Shown in pieces: positions 54,366 to 61,999 of a DNA stretch of 64,000 nt. The notes beneath the pieces are model-generated. The model was not told where the DNA came from, searched no databases, and saw nothing but the letters and a program-made list of their open reading frames with translations. The translations under genes were made by a program, and so were the position numbers. Numbering within the stretch: position 1 is the stretch's first letter; each line of letters starts with the position of its first letter. The DNA comes from a virus: positions 1 to 64,000 of the IMG/VR virus record IMGVR_UViG_3300036800_000175. The stretch is one strand, 5' to 3'.

Positions 54366-54458
54366 GTGGGGTAAAGTACCGCGCCCAATCCTGCGGAGCG
54401 CGGACACGCCGGGCGACACACACGAAAAACGACCTAGCCCCATCGTAGAGTTCTGACT
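54366..54458. promoter_or_regulatory. Divergent promoter region between parA and the PadR regulator
   Basis: 93 bases. On the - strand TACTTT is seven bases before the parA ATG. On the + strand TAGAGT is seven bases before the PadR ATG. Neither gene has a ribosome-binding site, so both could be leaderless. The space may also hold the centromere-like site for ParA. No clear -35 boxes. Confidence 0.5.
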
Positions 54459-54764
54459 ATGGCCCCCCAGGCGCGCATGACGCTGCCGACCGCGCTGGTG
54501 CTCGCCCGGCTCGCGACGGCCGCGCCCGGCGAGCTGTACGGGCGGCAGATCATGACCATGACCGGGCTCCGCGGCGGCACCATTTACCCGCTGCTGGCCC
54601 GCCTCGAAAGCAGGGGCCTGGTCGAATCGCGGCGCGAGACAATCAACCCGGCGAGGGAAGGGCGGCCGCCGCGCCTGTTCTACCGGCTCACCGACGCCGG
54701 GAAGGCTGAGGCGCAGGCCCACGCCACCCGGTACAGCGCCACCTTCACCCCTGGGGAGGGATGA
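54459..54764 (+). CDS. PadR-family regulator, 101 aa
   Basis: LYGRQIMTMTGLRGGTIYPL, LARLESRGLVESRRETINPA, RPPRLFYRLTDAGKAEAQAH is the PadR winged helix-turn-helix with GTIYPLLxRLExxGLVxS and Y-x-LTxxG. Divergent from parA, so likely controls it and the gene set to the right. Leaderless start inferred. Confidence 0.8.
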   Translation: MAPQARMTLPTALVLARLATAAPGELYGRQIMTMTGLRGGTIYPLLARLESRGLVESRRETINPAREGRPPRLFYRLTDAGKAEAQAHATRYSATFTPGEG

Positions 54765-54767
54765 GTC

Positions 54768-55244
54768 TTGGATGCAGCAGCGATCGGTGAGGCAGCCGAC
54801 CAGGCGTTCCGGGCCGCGTTCAACGGCGACCGGGAAACAGTCGCGGACCGGCTGGGCGACATTGCGGAGCGCTGGGGACCGCCCGGGATCCACGCCGCGG
54901 TCATGGGCTGGTCCGCGATCACCCTCAAAGCCATGACCGGCGACGGGTTCAATGACCGGGCCGAGTTCTACGCCCTTGAGGTGACCGAGAACGCCACAGG
55001 CAAGACGACCAGCGTCGACCAGATGTACTCCGGGCCCGAACAGCAGGCGATCCAGATGGTCACCCTGTACGGCAACCGCGACGACGCCACCTCGATCGCG
55101 ATGATCAAAACGGCATGCGCGGGCCCGGACTATGGCGCGGGCCTGATGGTCGCATCGGTCACCCTCGCTGCGGAATCTGCCCGCAGCCACCTTGAGCAGC
55201 ACGCCGCGACCTGCCGCGGATGCAATAAGGATCACCCCGCATGA
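54768..55244 (+). CDS. Hypothetical protein, 158 aa
   Basis: TTG start with GGGAGGG seven bases before. AIGEAADQAFRAAFNGDRET, AERWGPPGIHAAVMGWSAIT, FYALEVTENATGKTTSVDQM, then EQHAATCRGCNKDH with a CxxC end. Unknown family. First of a five-gene coupled + strand run. Confidence 0.6.
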   Translation: MDAAAIGEAADQAFRAAFNGDRETVADRLGDIAERWGPPGIHAAVMGWSAITLKAMTGDGFNDRAEFYALEVTENATGKTTSVDQMYSGPEQQAIQMVTLYGNRDDATSIAMIKTACAGPDYGAGLMVASVTLAAESARSHLEQHAATCRGCNKDHPA

Positions 55245-55492
55245 CTGACCGCGATCCGGTTCCGTACCAGGTGACCCGCGTGTGGACGGTCCTGGCCACC
55301 GACGGGCAAGACGCGTTGGACAAGGCCCGGCCGGGGGAGCATCACGACGTGGTCGTCCGACCGATGCCATGCGGTGACTGGCCGTTGCCGTGCACCCACA
55401 ACCCGCAGCACGTCCGCCCCGCCGGTGAGCGCGAGGCGCGGCGCGAGCAAATCCGGCGGGACTTCGCCCCACCGCGCGAGTCTCCGTCATGA
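55241..55492 (+). CDS. Small hypothetical protein, 83 aa
   Basis: Coupled by ATGA to the previous gene. VPYQVTRVWTVLATDGQDAL, DVVVRPMPCGDWPLPCTHNP then basic ending. Unknown. Confidence 0.55.
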   Translation: MTDRDPVPYQVTRVWTVLATDGQDALDKARPGEHHDVVVRPMPCGDWPLPCTHNPQHVRPAGEREARREQIRRDFAPPRESPS

Positions 55493-55656
55493 TCCACGTC
55501 ACCTACGACGGCGACACCTACTGGCTGCAATGCTTCGCGGACGACCCGGACGCTGAGCACGGCGAGATCATTCACCCGATAGACGCGGGTGACAGCTGGG
55601 ATGAGATGGCGGCGAAGGTGGCCGGGCACCGGGCCGAGCACGGGTGCCAATTGTGA
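55489..55656 (+). CDS. Small hypothetical protein, 55 aa
   Basis: ATG overlaps the previous stop and its stop overlaps the next GTG. IHVTYDGDTYWLQCFADDPD then HPIDAGDSWDEMAAKVAGHR. A short beta-helix pattern, unknown function. Confidence 0.55.
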   Translation: MIHVTYDGDTYWLQCFADDPDAEHGEIIHPIDAGDSWDEMAAKVAGHRAEHGCQL

Positions 55657-55898
55657 CGGCCGGCACCGGCTGGGCGGATCTGTGCCCGGCGACCCGCGGC
55701 ACCGGCCCCTGCATCTGCGCGCCGGGGCCGCCGCTGACCCACTACTGGCACTGCTGGCGTAACCCCGGCCATCACGCGTGCGCCGTGGCACTGATCGAAC
55801 GGCAGGCCGCTGAGAATCAGCAACTGACCGGCCAGGTGGCCGCGCTTGAGCGCGCGGCCCGCGACGACAAGGAGACTCATGCTGACGCCGCCGAATGA
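55653..55898 (+). CDS. Cys-rich hypothetical protein, 81 aa
   Basis: GTGA overlap. DLCPATRGTGPCICAPGPPL then THYWHCWRNPGHHACAVALI has five Cys and three His, likely one zinc site; the end is a coiled-coil helix (ENQQLTGQVAALERAARDDK). Unknown function. Confidence 0.55.
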   Translation: MTAGTGWADLCPATRGTGPCICAPGPPLTHYWHCWRNPGHHACAVALIERQAAENQQLTGQVAALERAARDDKETHADAAE

Positions 55899-56415
55899 GG
55901 TGCTCGCCCGCGAGACACGCCGCCTGGTCACGGACATGCACGTTGAGTGGGACGCCCCGCACCAGTTCGTCACCCTCCACTGGGACGGGAACAAGATCAG
56001 TTACGGCGTGGTGGCGTGCATCATGACCGACATCCACCCCACCCAGTACCCGCAGCTCATGGCCGGTTTCGTACGTGAGCAGTCCCGCCGCCGCGACCTG
56101 CCGCCGATGTGCGCCTGCGCCGTCCAGGTCGAATCCCACGGCGTCACAGAGCCCGGCCCGGACGCCAGCGTCGCTGAGCGTCTCGCGTATGACCGTGACC
56201 GGGTCGGCCGGACGTTTCACCAGCGACCCGACGCCATCGAATCAGCCGACGCCTGGTGCGCCGACTCATACGGGTTCCTGTGGGCCGCCGCCAAACGCCG
56301 CGACGATCCGCGCACCATCGTTGAACGGTTCTACAAACCCGGCACTGCGCCAGGTGGCCATCTGATCGCCGCGGTGCTCGCGGCTGCCCGCCTGCCCGTC
56401 GTGGCAGGCAACTAA
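55879..56415 (+). CDS. Hypothetical protein, 178 aa
   Basis: AAGGAG precedes ATG 55879, which decides the start inside the previous gene's end. LVTDMHVEWDAPHQFVTLHW, ISYGVVACIMTDIHPTQYPQ, SAVRF-like AERLAYDRDRVGRTFHQRPD. Its last 30 bases begin the 60-base direct repeat. Family not recognised. Confidence 0.55.
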   Translation: MLTPPNEVLARETRRLVTDMHVEWDAPHQFVTLHWDGNKISYGVVACIMTDIHPTQYPQLMAGFVREQSRRRDLPPMCACAVQVESHGVTEPGPDASVAERLAYDRDRVGRTFHQRPDAIESADAWCADSYGFLWAAAKRRDDPRTIVERFYKPGTAPGGHLIAAVLAAARLPVVAGN

Positions 56416-56445
56416 CCCCCCCACGGAAGGAAGGACCCCCGATGC
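56386..56445 (+). repeat. Direct repeat copy A (60 bp)
   Basis: Identical to copy B at 56594-56653 (offset 208). Covers the last codons of the 178-aa gene (ARLPVVAGN, stop) and the ribosome-binding site and ATG of the next gene. The two copies flank the 49-aa gene. Confidence 0.9.
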
Positions 56446-56591
56446 TCCGTGTCGTGTCCGCAGTCTTCGTTGCAGGCTTCATGATCGCCGCGATTGTGTG
56501 CGTGATCGCGGGCCGCTGGCCGGAGGGCTTCCTGTTCGCGGCGGTGGGGCTACTCCCGGCAGCCCTGTTCGTTGTCCAGACGCGTCAATGA
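56442..56591 (+). CDS. Small membrane protein, 49 aa
   Basis: GGAAGGAAGG before the ATG. Two hydrophobic helices: VVSAVFVAGFMIAAIVCVIA and GFLFAAVGLLPAALFVV. Flanked by the 60-bp direct repeats, so it may be lost by recombination. Confidence 0.55.
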   Translation: MLRVVSAVFVAGFMIAAIVCVIAGRWPEGFLFAAVGLLPAALFVVQTRQ

Positions 56592-56593
56592 CC

Positions 56594-56653
56594 GCCCGCC
56601 TGCCCGTCGTGGCAGGCAACTAACCCCCCCACGGAAGGAAGGACCCCCGATGC
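56594..56653 (+). repeat. Direct repeat copy B (60 bp)
   Basis: Identical to 56386-56445. It creates a mini-frame (M T A R L P V V A G N stop) and gives the 164-aa gene the same ribosome-binding site as its neighbour. Typical scar of a tandem duplication or insertion. Confidence 0.9.
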
Positions 56654-57144
56654 CCCGGTTCCGAAGGACCGCCCCGATGGCCCAGTTCCGCCGCCGCCCG
56701 GTTCCCCCAGCCCGGCTAGGCCCCCCGGTGCTGTACGCGGTGCCGATCGACCAGTCTGAGGCGCACCTATTAGTGATCGCGCTACGCACCCACGACCGGA
56801 TGCAGCGCGAACTGTACTGGACACCCGGCAGCGGTCCCTCACACTCCGCCGGGATGGCGGACCGGATCCTGAAAACTGCGGGGACAGCGGCCTGCTACGG
56901 CCAGCAGGCCATCCCGCTCGAGGTGGCCGACCTCGACTCGCTCCGGTACACGCTGGCCTACTTGCAGGAACAGCAGCCGACCCAGCCGACCCACGCGCTG
57001 GCGCAGCTGCTGAACATGCTGCACGCCCGGTCCGGCATGGCCAGACTCCGCCAGTGGCGGGTCACCTGGTCCGATGAGGCCGGGACCATGTGGTGGGAAG
57101 GCACCCCGCCGCAGCCCGCGCCAGCAGATGGGATCAGCGGATGA
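56650..57144 (+). CDS. Hypothetical protein, 164 aa
   Basis: ATG at 56650 is within copy B. QSEAHLLVIALRTHDRMQRE, LYWTPGSGPSHSAGMAD, LEVADLDSLRYTLAYLQEQ, WRVTWSDEAGTMWWEG. Basic N-terminal arm. No family recognised. Coupled to the next gene by ATGA. Confidence 0.55.
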   Translation: MPRFRRTAPMAQFRRRPVPPARLGPPVLYAVPIDQSEAHLLVIALRTHDRMQRELYWTPGSGPSHSAGMADRILKTAGTAACYGQQAIPLEVADLDSLRYTLAYLQEQQPTQPTHALAQLLNMLHARSGMARLRQWRVTWSDEAGTMWWEGTPPQPAPADGISG

Positions 57145-57890
57145 CCCAGACCACATGGCCGTACAGGGTCGTGGATGCCGACAATCAGGGCTGGTACCTC
57201 ACCCACGACGCCGGCCCGGGCCGGCGCGAAATCTACAGCGCCGGGTACCGGCGCCAGGACCTGCCCGCCCGGAGCGGGGATGAGCTCGCCGCGACCCGCG
57301 GGCCGCTCCGCCCGGTCCTGCCGATCACCGATGAGGATGAGCAGCGGATGCGGGAACTGTTCGCTGAGGCTGGCCGTAAGGCGGTCGCGACGCTCGCGGC
57401 CGCGCTGGACACCGTGTTTGAGCAGCTCCGCGACTCCCGCGGTGGCCTGGGTCACGCCGGCGACTCCTACGCGTACGCGATGCGGACGATGAAAGCCGGG
57501 CGGGAAGGATCCTGGGAAGCTGAGGCGCTGGACAACGTCATCTACTTCGGCAACGAACTGAACCTCACCCCGGCCAGCGGCAAACGCGGGCGTGGTTTCC
57601 GGGACGCTGCCACCCTCCGCGCGGCCGGCCCGTCGAAACGCGTCAACATGGCCGTCCACCATGAGTTGACCGCGATGCTGACCCGGTGGGTCACCGGCCC
57701 GGACAGGTACACCGAAGTCGCGGAAACCCTCGCCGCGGTGGTGTCCAGCTACGCCGACGACGCACCGGCTGGCTGGTACGACGTGGCGGATCAGTGGCTG
57801 CAACCCGGCGGGCTGGCCCGTGACTCGTTCGTCAACTGCTACCGGCTGCTGTACTCCCGCAGCCCGCTCCTGGACACGAGCCTGCTATGA
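57141..57890 (+). CDS. Hypothetical protein, 249 aa
   Basis: ATGA overlap. YRVVDADNQGWYLTHDAGPG, ITDEDEQRMRELFAEAGRKA, IYFGNELNLTPASGKRGRGF, NMAVHHELTAMLTRWVTGPD. Long helices in the middle. Unknown family. Confidence 0.55.
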   Translation: MTQTTWPYRVVDADNQGWYLTHDAGPGRREIYSAGYRRQDLPARSGDELAATRGPLRPVLPITDEDEQRMRELFAEAGRKAVATLAAALDTVFEQLRDSRGGLGHAGDSYAYAMRTMKAGREGSWEAEALDNVIYFGNELNLTPASGKRGRGFRDAATLRAAGPSKRVNMAVHHELTAMLTRWVTGPDRYTEVAETLAAVVSSYADDAPAGWYDVADQWLQPGGLARDSFVNCYRLLYSRSPLLDTSLL

Positions 57891-58147
57891 GCGGCTGGGA
57901 TTGTGAGGCCTACGGCCCGGAAATCGCCCACACCGGCGCCGTGTGTTTCATCGCCGGGGAGCTCGGCAAGCGGGTCTGCGCCAGCCAGGACGCGTGCCAC
58001 GAGGTGATAACTGCTGAACGGCAGCGCGTTTACAGCCGGATCAGCGAGCTGGCCGCCCACGGCGACCCGGTGATGGAAGACGTGGCGGGCGCCATTGGCA
58101 GCCCCGGCCAGATTCTCGGTGGCGGGGACGATGGGGATGAGCGGTGA
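57887..58147 (+). CDS. Small hypothetical protein, 86 aa
   Basis: Coupled to the previous gene. GWDCEAYGPEIAHTGAVCFI then AGELGKRVCASQDACHEVIT and AERQRVYSRISELAAHGDPV. The CASxxxC ... AERQRVYxRIxELAA pattern is common in small actinophage proteins. Unknown function. Confidence 0.6.
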   Translation: MSGWDCEAYGPEIAHTGAVCFIAGELGKRVCASQDACHEVITAERQRVYSRISELAAHGDPVMEDVAGAIGSPGQILGGGDDGDER

Positions 58148-58530
58148 TGGCCAGATTCAAGCGGCTCACCGACGCGGAAGCACGCACGCTTACCCGGTCC
58201 GAGATTCTGGACCGCGTCGAAGCTGAACAGCAGTATTGGATCCGCAAGCACAGGCGCGGCATGACCGAAGAGGACGTGACGGCCGAGCGGGAGTTCAACC
58301 GGATCATGTACGCCTACCTGGATCCGATGGCGGGACTAGATGCGCTCCGGGACACGCTGGAAGGCCGCCGGTCGGACTACTGGGAGTCGAGACCGGGGGA
58401 GGAATCAGCGCCGCCACGCGGCGATATCACCCTCGAAGGCGGCCTCGTCATGGATGAGGGACAGCAGGCCGCCCTGCGTTACGGGTTGCGTGAAGCGGCG
58501 AAGATGGACGCCCGGGAGCGGGACTCCTGA
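58147..58530 (+). CDS. Hypothetical protein, 127 aa
   Basis: ATG at 58147 (GTG at 58144 is possible). FKRLTDAEARTLTRSEILDR, VEAEQQYWIRKHRRGMTEED, DITLEGGLVMDEGQQAALRY. Mostly long charged helices. Unknown. Confidence 0.55.
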   Translation: MARFKRLTDAEARTLTRSEILDRVEAEQQYWIRKHRRGMTEEDVTAEREFNRIMYAYLDPMAGLDALRDTLEGRRSDYWESRPGEESAPPRGDITLEGGLVMDEGQQAALRYGLREAAKMDARERDS

Positions 58531-58647
58531 TGGCATACAGCGTCGTGGTAGCCGACCTGATGCGCCGCGCCGGCCGGGCCCTTGACGCCGCGATACGCGC
58601 TGCAAGCTGAGGCGGCGCGCTATGAGGCGTATCTGAGGCAGTCATGA
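58530..58647 (+). pseudogene. Frameshift-split small helical protein
   Basis: From ATG 58530: VVVADLMRRAGRALDAA, then the frame stops at 58610. The +1 frame continues YALQAEAARYEAYLRQS and stops at 58647, with its TGA overlapping the ATG of the next gene (ATGA), as in intact operons. One extra base near 58580-58590 explains both. Sequencing error, mutation or programmed shift. Confidence 0.5.
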
Positions 58648-59084
58648 GAACCGACCCGGCGCTCGCCCCGGCCGTCACCGCTGACCCGCCCCTCGCGGCG
58701 CGGCGGGACGCGTCCTGGTGGAACAGCCCGGGTACCGCGTACGTCTACCACGTCGCCACGACGGACATGGCAGCGTGCTGTTTCCGGGATCAGCCGCTGG
58801 CCGAGTTCACCAGCCAGGACGCCGCCAAAGTTCCCGCCGCCCAGCGCTGCCGCCGGCGAGGCTGCGCCACCCGGTGGCCGGCGGACCCGGGTCCGCTCAA
58901 GACGTTCCCGATCCAGATCGCCGTGTTCTGCGACGTGTGCGGCACCGAGGTTGTGCATGACTACGTGGTCCACGATCTTATGACCCGTGACCAGAGGCTC
59001 GGTGTGGCTCGCACGCACCTGACCCGCAATGAAGGCTGGTCATGCACTCTGGCCGGTGACCTTTGCCCGGGGTGCGCAACATGA
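58644..59084 (+). CDS. Zinc-site phage protein, 146 aa
   Basis: SWWNSPGTAYVYHVATTDMA, VPAAQRCRRRGCATRWPADP, FCDVCGTEVVHDYVVHDL, LCPGCAT. The pattern SWWNxPGTAYVYHVA ... QRCxRRGCxxRWP is known from actinophage proteins of unknown role. Several paired Cys suggest zinc. Confidence 0.65.
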   Translation: MRTDPALAPAVTADPPLAARRDASWWNSPGTAYVYHVATTDMAACCFRDQPLAEFTSQDAAKVPAAQRCRRRGCATRWPADPGPLKTFPIQIAVFCDVCGTEVVHDYVVHDLMTRDQRLGVARTHLTRNEGWSCTLAGDLCPGCAT

Positions 59085-59110
59085 GCAGGTCAGCGGTGGT
59101 GGGGGAGTGG

Positions 59111-59374
59111 TCAGTCGGCAGGAGCCAGGTCGCGGGCCGGGCGGATGAACACCGCGAGATAGGCGCCGTCGTCGTCGGACAGGAAGTCATCGAACTCGCC
59201 GGCCTTGGCGCCGTCGATGAATGCGGCCAGTTCAGCGCGGGTGTATCGCAGCTGCGGGCCGTCCGGGTCGCGGCTGTTGCGCATCGCGATGTTCCCGTCA
59301 GGCAGTTCGGCCACCTCAACGCAGTTGCCGTTGTGGGCGCTCCAGCTGGACTTGCGCCAGGAAAGATCATCCAC
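59111..59374 (-). CDS. DUF397-domain protein, 87 aa
   Basis: SWRKSSWSAHNGNCVEVAEL, IAMRNSRDPDGPQLRYTRAE, LAAFIDGAKAGEFDDF is the DUF397 signature, abundant in Streptomyces and its relatives, where it usually lies next to an XRE-family regulator. No XRE gene is nearby. GTG 59374 is preceded by GGAG at ten bases. Points strongly to an actinobacterial host. Confidence 0.85.
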   Translation of the reverse strand: MDDLSWRKSSWSAHNGNCVEVAELPDGNIAMRNSRDPDGPQLRYTRAELAAFIDGAKAGEFDDFLSDDDGAYLAVFIRPARDLAPAD

Positions 59375-59752
59375 GGGTTGGTGTCTCCGTCCGTACGCCC
59401 GGCGGGTGGCCACCCCGGAGTCCCCAGTGTCCCGTTCAGCCGCCTGCGGGGTGGCCCCCCAGGGTGCCGTAGCGGGATCAACCTACCGGCTCTGCGGGGC
59501 GGGTTGCAGGCGGTTGGCTGCATGTACGGGAAGGTACCTTACGCGCTACGCCCGGCGGGGGACAACCCCTCCCGGACCAGGGCAAAAACCGCTAGCTTTA
59601 CATAATCAACGTTATCGGCGTAAGACAAAGGGGGGCAAACCGGGCACGTCTCGTCTCACCGAACATGTCGTTTGCCAGCCATCATGTCGCTGTCAGCGCC
59701 GTCCCATAGGCTCGCAGGCACCACGTTTGGCCTACGTTTCGGAGACCCCCCC
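59375..59752. other. Intergenic region with an AT-rich - strand promoter candidate
   Basis: 378 bases without a convincing gene. On the - strand TTGTCT-N17-TTATGT (59628 to 59600) is a plausible promoter for the DUF397 gene, 218 bases away. AAGGTACCTT palindrome at 59531-59540. A short run TTTACATAATCAACGTTATC is the lowest-GC part of this area. Confidence 0.45.
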
Positions 59753-60148
59753 ATGGCCACCCTGATGCTCCCCCTCGAGGTACACGAGCACACCGTCAAA
59801 TGCGGCACCTGCGGCGGTACCGGCGTCACCGGCGACCGCTACGACATGGAAGCGGGCGAGCACACCCTCACGCTCGAGGTGATCTGCCCGCAGTGCGGCG
59901 GGTGCGGCAACGGCGACCCCGGCCACCGTGACTGCATCGCGGACTGGCACGCCTACCCCGAAGACGTCCTCGGCATCGACGGACTGGAACCCCTGATGGA
60001 CGTCGATGAGATGCCCTGCCCGTCGTGCCAGTCCGGCCGCGGCTGGTACCCGGTGCAGGGTTTCACCGGCGAGGGTGACGACGCGGAAATACACATCCTG
60101 CGGACGCTGTGCGGATGCTCCACGGACCGCCTGGTGCCCGCTGAGTGA
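59753..60148 (+). CDS. DnaJ-type zinc-finger protein, 131 aa
   Basis: Four Cys pairs: KCGTCGGTG, ICPQCGGCGNG, PCPSCQSGRG, LCGCSTD, in the CxxCxGxG style of the DnaJ cysteine-rich domain. The J-domain is absent. It may bind protein or nucleic acid. Followed by GTGA overlap with the next gene. Confidence 0.65.
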   Translation: MATLMLPLEVHEHTVKCGTCGGTGVTGDRYDMEAGEHTLTLEVICPQCGGCGNGDPGHRDCIADWHAYPEDVLGIDGLEPLMDVDEMPCPSCQSGRGWYPVQGFTGEGDDAEIHILRTLCGCSTDRLVPAE

Positions 60149-60405
60149 ACCTGGCCCTCCCCCGCGCCGACCCGGCCACCGCGGCCAAAGGCAGCACCAG
60201 GCGGCCGCGTGTGCGGCCCGCGCTGGTCACGGTCGCCCTGGACGACGGCACCTGGGCTGAGGGTGAGGTGATCGCCGTCGCGAAGGACCTGGCCAGCCGC
60301 CGTTGGCGGCTCCTGATCCGCTGGTATGACCCCGGCCCGCCCAGGTCGATGCGGGACGACTGGGTCATGCACGACCCGCCGCTGATCCGCGACCTGGCCG
60401 TGTAG
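60145..60405 (+). CDS. Hypothetical protein, 86 aa
   Basis: GTG 60145. PRVRPALVTVALDDGTWAEG, VIAVAKDLASRRWRLLIRWY, MRDDWVMHDPPLIRDL. The order DGTWxEGEVxAxxxD..RRWRLLIRWYDxG..R.DDWVxxD is familiar from actinophages. Unknown function. Confidence 0.6.
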   Translation: MNLALPRADPATAAKGSTRRPRVRPALVTVALDDGTWAEGEVIAVAKDLASRRWRLLIRWYDPGPPRSMRDDWVMHDPPLIRDLAV

Positions 60406-60465
60406 CGGATCACTACACGCTTACTTCCGCAGGTCAGCGAGTCGTCGAATAGGTCGGCTACCGAT

Positions 60466-60630
60466 CTATCCCGGGTGGCGCGCGTCGTCAGCGCGTTTGC
60501 CTGTGGCAGCCGCGGCGTTGTGCGCCGCCATGACGTCGTCCCACGCGACATCCTCCCCGCGCATGAACGCATCCCACAGATGGTCAGCGATGAGCCATGC
60601 CGCGGCTTCCTCGCTAGCCTCCGGAGACAT
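60466..60630 (-). CDS. Small hypothetical protein, 54 aa
   Basis: ATG at 60630. MSPEASEEAAAWLIADHLWD then AFMRGEDVAWDDVMAAHNAA. Helical, acidic. Overlaps the preceding gene by 17 bases. Unknown. Confidence 0.5.
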   Translation of the reverse strand: MSPEASEEAAAWLIADHLWDAFMRGEDVAWDDVMAAHNAAAATGKRADDARHPG

Positions 60631-60874
60631 TCCCGCCCGCCTGGTCACGGGCCGGCTGGACGTCGACGCCGTGGGCGGCGAACTCATCCAGGATGTCCCG
60701 CTCAGTGTCGCCGTAATGGATGACGATCATGACTTCCGGGCAACCCAGCTGCGCCAGCTCCCGCGGGGAGATCGCGACCGGCTGCCCCGCGGTCAGCCGG
60801 TCGATGTTCTCCCGGGTAAGGCCGAGGATCACGATCGGCTCACCGAGCCCCGTCCGGCCCGCCAGTTTGATCAT
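60614..60874 (-). CDS. Hypothetical protein, 86 aa
   Basis: ATG 60874 overlaps the previous stop. IVILGLTRENIDRLTAGQPV, AISPRELAQLGCPEVMIVIH, YGDTERDILDEFAAHGVDVQ. Matches a small protein family in actinophages known as an unknown (GLSRENxxRLxxGxPI). Function unknown. Confidence 0.6.
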   Translation of the reverse strand: MIKLAGRTGLGEPIVILGLTRENIDRLTAGQPVAISPRELAQLGCPEVMIVIHYGDTERDILDEFAAHGVDVQPARDQAGGNVSGG

Positions 60875-61089
60875 CGCTGCAACTCCCCTGGGATAAGCCG
60901 GTAGTCCGGGCGGTGCGGCGGCAGACCCGGCCGTTGCGTCCGGTACCACCGTTCGTAGACCGCGCGCCTGCCGTCGCTGACACCAACCTCGCGGGCCGCG
61001 TCGACGGGGAGCGCACCCCCGTCGCGGAGCGCCGCATAGGCGGCCAGGCGCAGATCCCGGGCGGCGGGAGCTGGTGAGAGGCGGGTCAC
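60871..61089 (-). CDS. Small HTH-like protein, 72 aa
   Basis: GTG overlaps the previous stop. DLRLAAYAALRDGGALPVDA, AREVGVSDGRRAVYERWYRT. The helices around REVGVSDG resemble a helix-turn-helix. Possible DNA-binding; too short to be sure. Confidence 0.5.
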   Translation of the reverse strand: MTRLSPAPAARDLRLAAYAALRDGGALPVDAAREVGVSDGRRAVYERWYRTQRPGLPPHRPDYRLIPGELQR

Positions 61090-61712
61090 TGCGGCGCCCG
61101 GATCCGGGCACCGCAGTTCCCGCACACCCCGCCGGCTGGCAGGCCGGCCGCAGGCTTGGCCAGCAGGAACCCGCACGACGGGCACGGGAACTCATCCAGC
61201 TTGGGCCGGAACCCCGGCGGGAGGTTGTGGCGGGCCCGCAGGCCCACACCACCCCGGCCGGCGGCCATGACCCGCTGCATGTGCGCGCGGGCCGCCGGTG
61301 GCAGGCTCGCGATGTCACGCTCCCGGGCCACGCCGTGGCCACCGGCCCGGTCCGCTTCGGCCAGCAGGTGCCAGCCCTGCTCATCGGTGAGGAACCCGCC
61401 CTGAGGGACACAGCCGCGGGGGCATTTCATGCCTTCCACGGCGCCCCACACGCGGCAGATCATCGGGCGGAGCTCATAGACGGCGCATCTGTGGCCCTCG
61501 GTCAGCGCCTCACACCAGTACGTGTCGGCCTGCATCCGCGCCCGCTCGCTGGGCGTGATCTTGTAGCCGGCGTCGCGGAGCCGCTGCCGTTCCCGGTCAG
61601 CCATCTCAACCGGGCCGCAGGAAATCCAGCACGACCCGTCGCAGTCGGGGATCTCAGGGACCTGGTCATACAGGTCCTGTAGTTCGGCGTCGATCTGGCT
61701 GCGGCGGCCCAT
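61086..61712 (-). CDS. YkgJ-type cysteine cluster protein with zinc ribbon
   Basis: 208 aa. CDGSCWISCGPVEM, TYWCEALTEGHRCAVYEL, RPMICRVWGAVEG is the YkgJ/zinc- or iron-chelating cluster pattern. C-terminal CPSCGFLLA ... GVCGNCGARI is a zinc ribbon. Known in phages with no defined role; may bind iron or zinc. One base shared with the upstream stop. Confidence 0.65.
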   Translation of the reverse strand: MGRRSQIDAELQDLYDQVPEIPDCDGSCWISCGPVEMADRERQRLRDAGYKITPSERARMQADTYWCEALTEGHRCAVYELRPMICRVWGAVEGMKCPRGCVPQGGFLTDEQGWHLLAEADRAGGHGVARERDIASLPPAARAHMQRVMAAGRGGVGLRARHNLPPGFRPKLDEFPCPSCGFLLAKPAAGLPAGGVCGNCGARIRAPQ

Positions 61713-61999
61713 CAGTTCGGGCCCGCGCCGAGACTGTCCCCGCTCAGGAACGTCACCGTCTTGCCGTGCGCCGCGAACAAGCCTTGCAGGTGCTGGGCCA
61801 GGTCCACGAGTGCGTCGGGGCCGTCTTCCTCGTCGTAGCCGAAGACGGCGATGCCGCTGCGGGTGCCCGCGACCAGCATGATGATGCCCCGGACGTCGTC
61901 ACCGTTCTCCGGGTGTCCGTTGATGCCGTCGACCGCGGCATCGGCCAGCCGGGTGAGCCGTTCCTGCGGCGTCTCCGTCCGCTCAACGTCGCCGGTCAT
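61712..61999 (-). CDS. Hypothetical protein, 95 aa
   Basis: ATG 61999 overlaps the upstream stop. DAAVDGINGHPENGDDVRGI, IMLVAGTRSGIAVFGYDEED, LAQHLQGLFAAHGKTVTFLS. The same pattern is widespread in actinophages (HPExxxDVRAIVML...IAIxGYxD). Function unknown. Confidence 0.6.
   Translation of the reverse strand: MTGDVERTETPQERLTRLADAAVDGINGHPENGDDVRGIIMLVAGTRSGIAVFGYDEEDGPDALVDLAQHLQGLFAAHGKTVTFLSGDSLGAGPN

Noticed and set aside
53757-55502. ParA frame extended to 581 codons
   Set aside because: The upstream part is a shadow of the + strand PadR and following genes; ParA starts at ATG 54365 before KGGVAKST.
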